64,000 nucleotides of DNA from Amedibacterium intestinale (GTDB lineage: Bacteria; Bacillota_I; Bacilli_A; Erysipelotrichales; Erysipelotrichaceae): positions 1,922,001 through 1,986,000 of the forward strand of contig NZ_AP019711.1 in NCBI RefSeq assembly GCF_010537335.1, written 5' to 3'. The notes beneath the pieces were generated by a model. The model worked only from the letters and a program-made list of their open reading frames with translations, did no database searches and was not told the DNA's origin. A program made the position numbers and the translations under genes. This document shows positions 1-7,435 of the stretch, piece by piece; within the stretch, counting starts at the first letter, position 1, and each line of letters opens with the position of its first letter.

Positions 1-998
1 ATATTTTGCCCATTTTTAGCTTCTTTTTTTGCGATTTCCTTTTTTACATTTCCATTTTGATCATAAATGAAAATCACAGCACCATCGTTTGCTTTTAACT
101 TATCTTCATAAACAGCTTCTAAACCGCTTTTCCCAATTACACTACTTGAAGTATAGCCTTTTCCTTTATGTTTCTCTAAATCTTCTGCAGTTACATTTTG
201 GACATATCCTGTAACATGCGCCAGCATTTCTCCATATGGATATATACGTCCTGTACTTTCCTGAACAGAAACACCTTCTAAGTTACCTAATTCTTGAGAA
301 ATCGCGTTTTTATCTTTTTCAGAAATTGTTTTTACAGGAACAAACATTCCTTCCTGTACCCAACCTGCATCCATTGCCTGTTTAATAGAATCTTCATCAA
401 TTGAAACAATCTCTGCCAGTTTTTTCTGTGTACCTTGCGTAGCCTTAGGTCCGGCTACCATACCAACAGAATACACAGTTCCCTCCGTTGCCAAAGCTGT
501 TCCATTTCGATCTTCAATCGTTCCACGTTTTCCTTTTTCTGTCTGTACACTTACATAGTCACTATCCGCAAGTTCTGGAAATACATAAGTACTGTTCCAA
601 TCTACCTTATAACTACTAGTATCATCTTTTTCTTCTACTAAATTAGCTTCATGTGTAAAAGAAATTTTTCCTGCCATTGTCTGTATAGATTCTTCATACG
701 TTACAATACCATCTTTCTCATCTGTTACGTTAATTTCTATATTGTTTGCCTCAATTCCACGAAAGATATTATTATAACGTTTTACAAAATCATCTTTTGC
801 CCAATTTGCTTTTGCATCTTTACTTAAATATGTATACATTTCTTCATATTTTCCCTCTTCTAGTAAGCCAGCAAATTCTTCAAATGTTTTCTTTGGACTT
901 GGTTTATTTGTTAAAAAGAAGAATGCACTTCCTGCAATAACAAGCAAAGCAATGACAATACCAGCAATCACTATCCCTTTTTTTCGATTATTTTCCAT
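1..998 (-). CDS. Penicillin-binding protein with MecA-type N-terminal domain (3' part missing)
   Basis: The gene starts at 998 (MENNRKKG) behind a GGGAG ribosome site and runs off the left edge, so about 332 N-terminal residues are visible. A single N-terminal membrane helix is followed by an NTF2-like domain of the MecA_N type (about residues 35-140), then the start of the dimerisation domain with the family motifs RGTIEDRNG, YPYGEMLAHVTGY and GKSGLE. The transpeptidase domain with its active serine lies outside the window. Class B PBPs of this kind cross-link peptidoglycan on the outer face of the membrane. The MecA_N architecture is shared with PBP2a and many intrinsic Firmicutes PBPs, so it does not prove beta-lactam resistance. 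Confidence 0.85.
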   Translation of the reverse strand, partial: MENNRKKGIVIAGIVIALLVIAGSAFFFLTNKPSPKKTFEEFAGLLEEGKYEEMYTYLSKDAKANWAKDDFVKRYNNIFRGIEANNIEINVTDEKDGIVTYEESIQTMAGKISFTHEANLVEEKDDTSSYKVDWNSTYVFPELADSDYVSVQTEKGKRGTIEDRNGTALATEGTVYSVGMVAGPKATQGTQKKLAEIVSIDEDSIKQAMDAGWVQEGMFVPVKTISEKDKNAISQELGNLEGVSVQESTGRIYPYGEMLAHVTGYVQNVTAEDLEKHKGKGYTSSSVIGKSGLEAVYEDKLKANDGAVIFIYDQNGNVKKEIAKKEAKNGQN

Positions 999-1173
999 AC
1001 TCTCACTCCCTACTATCTTTCTATTGTAAGAATACCATTATTTTCTAATTCCAACAATAACTTCTACATATATAGACAAGATCTTTTACTTAAGGTTTGT
1101 TAATAAATGTTATGTTATATTTTTATACCAAACACAACTTCATTGGTTATTTGAGAAATAACAATATCAACAG

Positions 1174-1209
1174 CAGAAAAGAAGGCGCAGTATAAAAACA
1201 TGCACCTTT
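1174..1209 (-). terminator. Rho-independent terminator after the glycosyltransferase
   Basis: An 8-bp stem (AAGGTGCA with TGCGCCTT, one G-U pair) is followed on the minus strand by CTTTTC. It lies directly at the stop codon of the glycosyltransferase gene and should end the collagen-like/glycosyltransferase transcript. The 1000-1173 stretch holds nothing else I can recognise apart from the upstream region of the PBP gene. Confidence 0.7.
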
Positions 1210-1210
1210 T

Positions 1211-2269
1211 TTACTGAAATATCTTTTCATTATATAAAACAGCAGGATGTTTAGGGCGATAAATTTTAGATAATGTATGATAATAGGAGGATTTTTCTTT
1301 ATCATGTAACATCCAGTAACAAACGCATAACTGTATTGAAGGTAAGAATCCATAACAATCTTCTCTAATAAAAGCACCTTCTCTATCTTTACGATTTCTT
1401 TTTAAAGCGAGCTGATACCAGAAAACAGCTTTCTTATATTCCTCATAATGCATGAAACATTCGCCAATACAGCAGCATATTTCTGCCCTTGGTTCATCAT
1501 ATAGAAAACTTTGAAAATACATCAAAAGTGCATTTTCTTTATCTTTTAATATTTGATAAATCATCCCTAATATTTCACAGGTACCAATCTTATATTCTAT
1601 CCATGTATCTTTTTCAAGTACCTGTTTTAATACAGATAGAGCTTTTTGATATTCTTTATGTTCATAAAGCTCTCTGCCATAATAATATAAATCTCTTGCG
1701 CTAAACGTAATATTCTTTTCTTTTTGCTTTTCATATAAAGCAAGATTACGTGATACATCTTTTTTCTTTTTAGGATCATGAAAGATTTTAATAGGGCTAT
1801 ATACAATATTTCCTTTTATATTTAAACATTCATGTACAATTCCTAGCCATTCCAATCCATTTTCTCTTTTTACCATCCTTTCCCGATAAAAATAAGATAA
1901 AGGACGATTGTTTTCATCTACGGATACCACATATTTCATCATTACTGCAGCTACATCATGATGCAGTTCTTTTTTTAAACTAAGGATTTTTTCACAGTCT
2001 TCTTTGTTGATAACATCATCTGCATCAAGCCAAAATATATAGTCCATACTTGCTTTTGAAAAAGAAAAGTTTCTTGCTTTACTAAAATCATGATTCCATG
2101 GAAAATCATAAATATTATCGGTATATCGTTTCGCAATTTCTTTTGTAGAGTCCATACTTCCTGTATCTACAATGATGATTTCATCCGCAAATTGTTTTAC
2201 ACATAGAAGGCAGCGTTTTAGCACTGCCTCCTCATCTTTTACTATCATGCATACACTAATCGTATTCAT
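1211..2269 (-). CDS. Family 2 glycosyltransferase with TPR-like C-terminus
   Basis: The N-terminal 130 residues are a GT-A fold family 2 glycosyltransferase: MNTISVCMIVKDEE, the VDTGSMDSTKEIA nucleotide-binding stretch, and WLDADD as the metal-binding DxD motif. The C-terminal half has repeated helical pairs that look like TPR repeats, as in many Firmicutes glycosyltransferases of this class. I chose the start at 2269 because the ATG follows the stop of the collagen-like gene by only two bases; a longer frame from 2311 would run into that gene. Translational coupling is likely. Inferred role: glycosylation of the collagen-like protein or another surface protein, in the cytoplasm. The sugar donor is not predictable from sequence. 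Confidence 0.85.
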   Translation of the reverse strand: MNTISVCMIVKDEEAVLKRCLLCVKQFADEIIIVDTGSMDSTKEIAKRYTDNIYDFPWNHDFSKARNFSFSKASMDYIFWLDADDVINKEDCEKILSLKKELHHDVAAVMMKYVVSVDENNRPLSYFYRERMVKRENGLEWLGIVHECLNIKGNIVYSPIKIFHDPKKKKDVSRNLALYEKQKEKNITFSARDLYYYGRELYEHKEYQKALSVLKQVLEKDTWIEYKIGTCEILGMIYQILKDKENALLMYFQSFLYDEPRAEICCCIGECFMHYEEYKKAVFWYQLALKRNRKDREGAFIREDCYGFLPSIQLCVCYWMLHDKEKSSYYHTLSKIYRPKHPAVLYNEKIFQ

Positions 2270-2271
2270 TT

Positions 2272-2994
2272 CTAACAAATCTGTACAACACTTAACATTG
2301 CATTTGTGCAATCACAATAGCTGCAGCTGATACCTGGCTGATCTCCATCAAAGCATAACTGGATGCAGTCTTCATCTTTTAAACGAACAAGTGCACTTCC
2401 ACTTACAACACTGCATTCAGATATAACTGGCTGACGTGATTCTTCTAGACATTCATGATTTATCGTTAACATGAATACACCTTCACAGCCTTCCAAATGA
2501 TCAATTGTAATACTGTATTGAATTAAATATAATCCTTCTTTTCTTGCGATCAAGGCATCTCCATCTTCACTTACAGAAAATCCATCTAAAATATTGCTGC
2601 ATTCAAAACGTACAGCTTCATTTGGACATATTTCCATATCCTTCATCGTATATAAACTTCCTGCCGCAAAAGAAACTTCACATTTTGGTCCTTCTGGTCC
2701 TCTTGGACCTTGTGGCCCCATAGGTCCTGTTGGTCCCATTTCACCCTGTGCTCCTCTAGGACCCGTAATTCCTTGAGGGCCTATTGGTCCTTGTGGGCCT
2801 GTTACTCCCTGTGGACCTCTTGGTCCAGGCAAACCTTCCTTTCCCTGCATACCCTGCAATCCTCTAGGACCTTGTTCCCCTCTTGGACCTCTTTTTTCTT
2901 CTAGATGATCATCACATTCTCGATTGCATCTGCAATCACAATCATTCATAAAATCATAATCACACATATCATCGTCATAATAATTGTTTCGCAT
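2272..2994 (-). CDS. Collagen-like surface protein with C-terminal globular domain
   Basis: This 240-residue protein has three parts: an acidic, cysteine- and aspartate-rich N-terminus (1-35), 23 uninterrupted Gly-X-Y triplets rich in GPQ and GPR (36-104), and a C-terminal beta-rich domain of about 135 residues resembling the C1q/TNF-like heads of BclA-type exosporium proteins. It has no signal peptide, so it is not exported by Sec, which fits the intracellular assembly of spore-coat or exosporium filaments. The start follows a strong AAAGGAG site. The glycosyltransferase directly downstream suggests the collagen stalk is modified; threonines in GVT, GIT and GPT triplets are possible acceptor sites. 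A phage tail fibre origin is an alternative, but no phage genes are nearby. Confidence 0.8.
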   Translation of the reverse strand: MRNNYYDDDMCDYDFMNDCDCRCNRECDDHLEEKRGPRGEQGPRGLQGMQGKEGLPGPRGPQGVTGPQGPIGPQGITGPRGAQGEMGPTGPMGPQGPRGPEGPKCEVSFAAGSLYTMKDMEICPNEAVRFECSNILDGFSVSEDGDALIARKEGLYLIQYSITIDHLEGCEGVFMLTINHECLEESRQPVISECSVVSGSALVRLKDEDCIQLCFDGDQPGISCSYCDCTNAMLSVVQIC

Positions 2995-3035
2995 AGTACA
3001 AACTCCTTTCTCAGGCTTTTATCCTGTACATTTTA

Positions 3036-3061
3036 TTTATATGCACAAGATAGTGTTTTGT
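3036..3061 (-). promoter_or_regulatory. Possible sporulation-type promoter of the collagen-like gene
   Basis: On the minus strand, AC at 3060-3061 is followed 16 bases later by CATATAAA at 3036-3043. This resembles mother-cell (SigE/SigK) promoters, which have an AC core at -35 and a CATA-type -10. The -10 match is imperfect, and no good vegetative promoter is visible, so this is only a weak candidate. Confidence 0.25.
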
Positions 3062-3142
3062 CCCATGAAATTTAAGAAAAGAGAAAATTAATTTCATAAA
3101 GTCAATACTTTTTGATACTATAAAATTAATGAAACAAGCTAC

Positions 3143-3185
3143 TAAAAAAGGAATCACTCTTAAGTATTTTCCTTAAGATGACTCC
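3143..3185 (-). terminator. Terminator after the 78-residue protein gene
   Basis: A long imperfect hairpin (GGAGTCATCTTAAG pairing with CTTAAGAGTGATTCC) is followed by TTTTTT on the minus strand. It separates the small gene at 3231 from the collagen-like gene. Confidence 0.75.
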
Positions 3186-3230
3186 ATTAGATATAGACAC
3201 AAAACTAATAGCTTACAGATCTTTACAATA

Positions 3231-3467
3231 TTAATCTTCATCAAATAAAGCTTTATGAATACAGGCCTGTGCTTCATTTGCCTTATCTTTTCTTACATAA
3301 ACCTTATATGCAATCTGAAGTCCCTCATCCTTTGCATATACATCTGCAATCTTTGTGGTTTTTAATATGTAATCAATATTGCAATGTTCTAATGAAAAAC
3401 ATGCTTTTCTCATATTTTCCTCATTATAAGTCATAAAAACTACTGTGCGATTAAAGATAGTCAACAT
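3231..3467 (-). CDS. Small protein of unknown function
   Basis: I read a 78-residue protein starting at ATG 3467 behind GGGAGGTG with an eight-base gap; an in-frame GTG at 3476 lies inside that ribosome site and is rejected. The pattern of short beta strands and two helices (TVVFMTYNEENMRKACFSLEHCNIDYIL... YKVYVRKDKANEAQACI) resembles the small ferredoxin-fold DUF2007/DUF3343-like proteins, but I cannot assign a family with certainty. It stands alone between two terminators. Two cysteines are present, without a CxxC motif. Confidence 0.6.
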   Translation of the reverse strand: MLTIFNRTVVFMTYNEENMRKACFSLEHCNIDYILKTTKIADVYAKDEGLQIAYKVYVRKDKANEAQACIHKALFDED

Positions 3468-3602
3468 AAAAAGCACCTCCCTTGTATATTTAAACTATAT
3501 CACAAAAGCATAGAATAATCATAAAAAAGCCATAATTTTCTCACGACTTGTATCCTCACATTGACATATTTTTTAAATATATCAATATTCTATTTACCTT
3601 AG

Positions 3603-3643
3603 CAAAAAAAGAAGCCTCTTCGTATAAAAGCATACAAAGAGGT
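3603..3643 (-). terminator. Terminator after the Rpn-type nuclease gene
   Basis: An 11-bp stem (CCTCTTTGTAT with ATACGAAGAGG, one mismatch or wobble) is followed by CTTCTTTTTTT on the minus strand. Confidence 0.75.
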
Positions 3644-3659
3644 TTCCTATATGTAATTT

Positions 3660-4646
3660 TTAATGCAAAAGTATTCCTGTTAGTTCTTCTATTTCTTTCG
3701 TCGAATATCCTTTTTCCTGCATTTTCTGTGCTATTTCTATTTTCTCTTTCGCTATGCCTTTTTTTTCGCCTTCACTTTTTAATCTTTTAATAGCCTCTTC
3801 AGGAGCAAGATTTTCTTCTCCTTCTTTTCTAACTCCCATCATATTGATGAATCCATCTGTAATTTTTCGTGTCCATCTTTGTTCCCATCTCTTCGTTGCT
3901 TCACACATGTTGATTTCCTCCTCATCTTTATGTTCTTTTACATAGTTTAATATTTCTTCATTTTCCGTTATCGTTCCTACCAGTTCTGCTGTATCTCTTC
4001 CTACTTTTATATTCGCATAATACCTTTGCAGTTCTTCTACTTTGTCACTGTATAAAAGCTGTATAATCTTTATGAAATTAAAGATATCCTGATTTTGAAA
4101 TGTATTTCTGCAGGTTCCTATTTCCAGCAGCTTCATAGGATAGTCATTGAATCTTTTTTCCATCCATTTCGGCATATCCACCATCATGTCTTTCAGACTT
4201 CTTGCCCCATCCCATGGTGCTTCTCCATAATATATGACTAGTGTAAATACTGGATGAATACGATCATTTTTACGCATTTTAGAAAGATATTCACTGTCTT
4301 TCCTGTTTCTTCTCGTATTTACAAACTGTCTGCATTCTGCTTCATAGGTCAAAGTATCATACATCATCACACGCAAAGGCATTGCATAATGGATACTGGA
4401 TTGATTTTCAACCCCATAAATCACATATTCACAATCTCCTGCAGATTTTCGGATAACATCTCTTACTCTTGCAAGGGGAATCTTCATCCCCTGCGTATGG
4501 ATATACAGCGATGAATCCGTATCAAGTTCTTCCAAATCATCAGGTTTAACAACCTGTATGCCATTGTATATGCCTGTGTTAATTAAATCCGCAAAGCGAT
4601 CATTATTTTTGAAATAAGATTTTAGTGCGATATCCTGTTTTCCCAT
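3660..4646 (-). CDS. Rpn family PD-(D/E)XK nuclease / putative transposase
   Basis: The N-terminus (MGKQDIALKSYFKNNDRFADLIN) and the conserved EYVIYGVENQSSIHYAMPLRV stretch identify the Rpn/YhgA-like family (PDDEXK_2), whose E. coli members are DNA nucleases that promote recombination. Candidate active-site residues are an Asp in LEELDTD (about residue 44) and the ExQ of GVENQS. The C-terminus ends in KIEIAQKMQEKGYSTKEIEELTGI, a short helical motif repeated across this family. I start at 4646, because an AGGAG site lies nine bases upstream; the frame is open to 4838 but that part has no ribosome site. The gene is full length for the family (328 aa). No partner transposon genes or terminal repeats are visible. 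Confidence 0.8.
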   Translation of the reverse strand: MGKQDIALKSYFKNNDRFADLINTGIYNGIQVVKPDDLEELDTDSSLYIHTQGMKIPLARVRDVIRKSAGDCEYVIYGVENQSSIHYAMPLRVMMYDTLTYEAECRQFVNTRRNRKDSEYLSKMRKNDRIHPVFTLVIYYGEAPWDGARSLKDMMVDMPKWMEKRFNDYPMKLLEIGTCRNTFQNQDIFNFIKIIQLLYSDKVEELQRYYANIKVGRDTAELVGTITENEEILNYVKEHKDEEEINMCEATKRWEQRWTRKITDGFINMMGVRKEGEENLAPEEAIKRLKSEGEKKGIAKEKIEIAQKMQEKGYSTKEIEELTGILLH

Positions 4647-4905
4647 ATTCATCAGCTCCTCTTTTGATACTTCTTGATCGGATATAATATTGATGAAGGA
4701 AAGATAAGAGATATCCATCTTCATTATAAAATAAGAATATTGTTTGTCTATACCGATATCGTGATATATGGAAAGCATGTTTGGATACACTTTATCCTTT
4801 TCACTATACATATACGAAACCAATAGGTAAAAATACAAAAAAGTAATAAAATTTCTTATAATTATTTTTCATGAAATTCATTTTTATTATCTATATATTT
4901 CTCAA

Positions 4906-4932
4906 ATAAAAAGGATACACTTTCGTGTATCC
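4906..4932 (-). terminator. Terminator of the first pta gene
   Basis: A perfect 8-bp stem (GGATACAC with GTGTATCC, loop GAAA) is followed by TTTTTATTTG on the minus strand. A related hairpin follows the second pta gene. Confidence 0.8.
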
Positions 4933-4950
4933 GCATAATTTTTATGTTTA

Positions 4951-5925
4951 TTAAATATCCATGTATTTCTGAGCAGCTGTAACGATTGCCATTTTGTAAA
5001 CTTCTTCTGCATTACATCCACGAGACAAGTCGTTAATTGGTGCATTTAATCCCTGTAGGATTGGTCCAATAGCTTCATATCCACCTAAACGAGCAGCAAT
5101 TTTATACCCAATATTTCCTGCATCGATATTTGGGAAAATAAAAGTATTGATTTTTCCTGCTACTGTAGAGTTTGGAGCTTTTAAGCTTGCTACTTCAGGA
5201 GCTACTGCACAGTCGAACTGAACTTCTCCTTCAACACCGAAATCTAAAGGCATACGTTTTAAACGAGTAGATGCTTCTTTTACTTTCTCTACACTTGTAC
5301 CTTTTGCAGAACCTAATGTTGAATATGATAATAAACCAATACGTGGTTCAATTCCAAACTGACGTACAGTATGAGCCGTCTGTAGTGTAATTTCTACCAA
5401 ATCATCTGCACTTGGATCAATGTTGATTGAGCAGTCACCCATAACAAGTGTTTCTTCTCCTTCTTTCATCATAATGAAGCAGCTAGATACAATAGAGTTT
5501 CCAGGTCTTGTTTTTACTAACTGAAGTGCTGGACGAACTGTATCTGCTGTAGAATAAGTAGCTCCACCAAGCAATCCATCAGCACATCCTAATTCAACAT
5601 ACATTGTCCCGAAGAAATTTGTTTTTAGACATGCTTCACGTGCTGCAGCTTCATCCATTTTTCCTTTACGTAATTCAACTACGCGTTTTACCATCATATT
5701 CATGTTTTTGTATTCAGCTGGATCTAACATTTCAATCCCTTCAATATCAAATCCTTCAGCCTGTGCAGAACCAATAATTTCTGCACGATTTCCCAATAAT
5801 ACTGGTTCTACAACTTTTTCTTTATGTAAACGAACAGCGGCTTCTAAGATACGTGGATCAGAACCTTCTGTAAAAACGATTCTTGTTCCTTTCCCCTTGA
5901 TTTTTTCTTTAAGTGCGTTAATCAT
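4951..5925 (-). CDS. pta: Phosphate acetyltransferase, copy 1
   Basis: This 324-residue enzyme converts acetyl-CoA and phosphate to acetyl phosphate and CoA in the cytoplasm, the step before acetate kinase in fermentative ATP formation. It is the short Firmicutes-type Pta without the N-terminal regulatory domain of the enterobacterial enzyme. Visible family motifs are TEGSDPR near residue 20, GGATYSTADTVRPALQ, SSCFIMM, and INDLSRGC near the C-terminus, which carries the Ser-Arg pair of the active site. No ackA is in the window. It is followed downstream on the same strand by its own terminator and preceded by a promoter with a palindrome. A paralogue lies immediately upstream. Confidence 0.93.
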   Translation of the reverse strand: MINALKEKIKGKGTRIVFTEGSDPRILEAAVRLHKEKVVEPVLLGNRAEIIGSAQAEGFDIEGIEMLDPAEYKNMNMMVKRVVELRKGKMDEAAAREACLKTNFFGTMYVELGCADGLLGGATYSTADTVRPALQLVKTRPGNSIVSSCFIMMKEGEETLVMGDCSINIDPSADDLVEITLQTAHTVRQFGIEPRIGLLSYSTLGSAKGTSVEKVKEASTRLKRMPLDFGVEGEVQFDCAVAPEVASLKAPNSTVAGKINTFIFPNIDAGNIGYKIAARLGGYEAIGPILQGLNAPINDLSRGCNAEEVYKMAIVTAAQKYMDI

Positions 5926-5955
5926 TTATGATTCCTCTCTTTCTTACCAAAGATA

Positions 5956-5971
5956 ATTATACACCCTGTAT
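5956..5971 (-). promoter_or_regulatory. Promoter -10 and overlapping palindrome of pta copy 1
   Basis: A TATAAT box at 5956-5961 (minus strand) overlaps the inverted repeat ATACA-CCC-TGTAT at 5959-5971. The same arms and spacing, again overlapping a TATAAT, occur before pta copy 2. This suggests an operator kept through the duplication; the regulator is unknown. Confidence 0.5.
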
Positions 5972-6098
5972 TTGTATAAAAAAAGCATTTTTACACAAAT
6001 GAAAATTTTCACAAATTCTATTATTTTGTTTCTATAGAAAATCAGAATTTATATCTCTTCTATGTTATTTTTATACCTTTTAACCAACGAAATGAATA

Positions 6099-6120
6099 CG
6101 GATGCATTTTTATGCATCCG
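6099..6120 (-). terminator. Hairpin after pta copy 2
   Basis: A perfect 9-bp stem (CGGATGCAT with ATGCATCCG) lies 16 bases after the stop codon of copy 2. It lacks a clear T-run, so termination would be weak. It resembles the hairpin after copy 1, which suggests the whole transcription unit was duplicated. Confidence 0.5.
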
Positions 6121-6135
6121 CTAATATTATCCTAT

Positions 6136-7119
6136 TTATGCTTCTTCTTTATTCATATATTTTTGTGCAGCTGTAATCATTGCCATCTTATATACCTCTT
6201 CTGCATTACAGCCTCTTGATAAGTCATTAATTGGTGCATTTAATCCTTGAAGGATTGGTCCAACTGCTTCATACTCTCCTAAGCGTGCCGCAATCTTATA
6301 CCCAATATTTCCTGCATCAATATTAGGAAAAATAAACGTGTTAACGTTTCCTGCAATTCTTGATTTTGGTGCCTTCAGTTTTGCGACCTCTGGAACAATT
6401 GCACAGTCAAATTGTAGTTCTCCTTCTACTTCAAAGTCCAGGGAAATTCTTTTTAAACGTTTTGATGCTTCCTGCATTTTTTCTACACTTGTACCTTTTG
6501 CAGAACCTAAAGTTGAATAGGATAACAGTCCCATACGCGGTTCAATTCCAAACTGACGTGCTGTTTCTGCCGTCTGCAATGCAATTTCTACAACATTATC
6601 AATCGTAGGATCAATATTAATTGAACAATCCGCCATGACCAATGGCTCTATTCCTTCTTTCAACATAATGAAACAGCTGGATACAATAGAATTCCCCGCT
6701 TTTGTACGTATCAGCTGCAATGCAGGTCGAATCGTATCGGCTGTGGAATAAGTTGCCCCGCCTAATAATCCATCAGCATATCCCATTTCTACATACATCG
6801 TTCCAAAAAAATTGGGTTTTAGACATTCTTCGTAAGCCATTTTCTCATCCAATTTTCCTCTTCGAAGTTCAACTACACGCTTTACCATTTTATCTATAGA
6901 ATGATACTCTTTTGGATCTAGTAGTTCAATTCCTTCTACATCAAATCCTTTCCCCTTTGCGGCATACAAAATTTCTTCACGATTTCCTAGTAGTATCGGC
7001 TCAAGAATATTCTCTTTTTTTAAACGAATGGCCGCTTCAATAACACGTTGATCACTTCCTCCTGTAAATACGATTCTTGTTCCTTTTCCTTTAATTTTTT
7101 CTTTTAGCGCATGAAACAT
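6136..7119 (-). CDS. Phosphate acetyltransferase paralogue, copy 2
   Basis: The 327-residue product aligns end to end without gaps of note to the Pta encoded just downstream and keeps GGATYSTADTIRPALQ, SSCFIM and INDLSRGC. It differs at a position that is Glu in nearly all Pta/Ptb enzymes: copy 1 has TEGSDPR and this copy TGGSDQR (residues 19-25). It also carries a short EEA tail. The likely reaction is the same acetyl transfer to phosphate, but changed activity or a preference for another acyl-CoA is possible. It has its own promoter and hairpin, so it can be expressed independently of copy 1. Confidence 0.82.
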   Translation of the reverse strand: MFHALKEKIKGKGTRIVFTGGSDQRVIEAAIRLKKENILEPILLGNREEILYAAKGKGFDVEGIELLDPKEYHSIDKMVKRVVELRRGKLDEKMAYEECLKPNFFGTMYVEMGYADGLLGGATYSTADTIRPALQLIRTKAGNSIVSSCFIMLKEGIEPLVMADCSINIDPTIDNVVEIALQTAETARQFGIEPRMGLLSYSTLGSAKGTSVEKMQEASKRLKRISLDFEVEGELQFDCAIVPEVAKLKAPKSRIAGNVNTFIFPNIDAGNIGYKIAARLGEYEAVGPILQGLNAPINDLSRGCNAEEVYKMAMITAAQKYMNKEEA

Positions 7120-7142
7120 AAATTCACCTTCTCTCTACTATT

Positions 7143-7158
7143 ATTATACAACTTGTAT
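7143..7158 (-). promoter_or_regulatory. Promoter -10 and overlapping palindrome of pta copy 2
   Basis: A minus-strand TATAAT at 7143-7148 overlaps ATACA-ACT-TGTAT at 7146-7158; extended by flanking bases it is a near-perfect 15-bp palindrome (TATACAA-C-TTGTATA). It matches the element before copy 1 in arms, spacing and position. Confidence 0.5.
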
Positions 7159-7239
7159 ATATGTAAAAAAGCTTATTTTTACTAATAAAAAAATTCACAA
7201 TCTTTTCTTTATTTTTATAAATTTATTTATACTTTTAAG

Positions 7240-7268
7240 TTGTTTTTTTATACAAAAGCGTCTATAAT
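7240..7268 (+). promoter_or_regulatory. Promoter of the folate transporter riboswitch transcript
   Basis: TTGTTT at 7240-7245 and TATAAT at 7263-7268 are separated by 17 bases. Transcription would start near 7275, just before the riboswitch. Confidence 0.65.
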
Positions 7269-7274
7269 CACAAC

Positions 7275-7380
7275 TGTACGCAGAGTAGAGAAAGAAGCGT
7301 TAAGTATCGTCTGAACGGGGAGTTGTCAGACGGGCGAAAAGTGTTTCTTGCGATTTCTTTCTCGCATCCCGCTGTTGCAC
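7275..7380 (+). promoter_or_regulatory. Tetrahydrofolate (THF) riboswitch
   Basis: The conserved THF aptamer blocks are present in order: GAGTAG (7283-7288), GCGTTAAGT (7298-7306), a hairpin formed by GTCTGAAC and GTCAGAC, CGAAAAG, and the closing CGCATCCCGCTG. This class binds reduced folates and is known to control folT in Firmicutes, which is the gene downstream. The identification rests on motif memory, not on a covariance search. Confidence 0.88.
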
Positions 7381-7392
7381 ATAGGAAAAATT

Positions 7393-7433
7393 AACCTCTT
7401 TTTCTATATGCAATATGGAAAAGGAGGTTTTTT
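7393..7433 (+). terminator. Expression platform: terminator stem containing the Shine-Dalgarno sequence
   Basis: AACCTCTTTTTC (7393-7404) pairs with GAAAAGGAGGTT (7418-7429), a 12-bp stem with one G-U pair, directly followed by a run of six T. The right arm contains the GGAGG that serves the ATG at 7436. The same hairpin could therefore both end transcription and hide the ribosome site when folate is bound. Confidence 0.7.
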
Positions 7434-7435
7434 AT

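Noticed and set aside
2704-2890. Short-period DNA repetition that could suggest a repeat array or CRISPR
   Set aside because: The period is 9 bases or a multiple of 3 and follows the Gly-X-Y codons; there are no spacers or constant direct repeats.
2594-2904. Gly-Pro-rich frames on the plus strand opposite the collagen-like gene
   Set aside because: The antisense of GGN-CCN repeats is itself Gly/Pro-rich. No ribosome site, and the minus-strand frame has the full protein with N- and C-terminal domains.
3660-4838. Terminal inverted repeats of an insertion sequence around the Rpn-type gene
   Set aside because: I saw the terminator hairpin on the 3' side but no matching repeat upstream and no target duplication.
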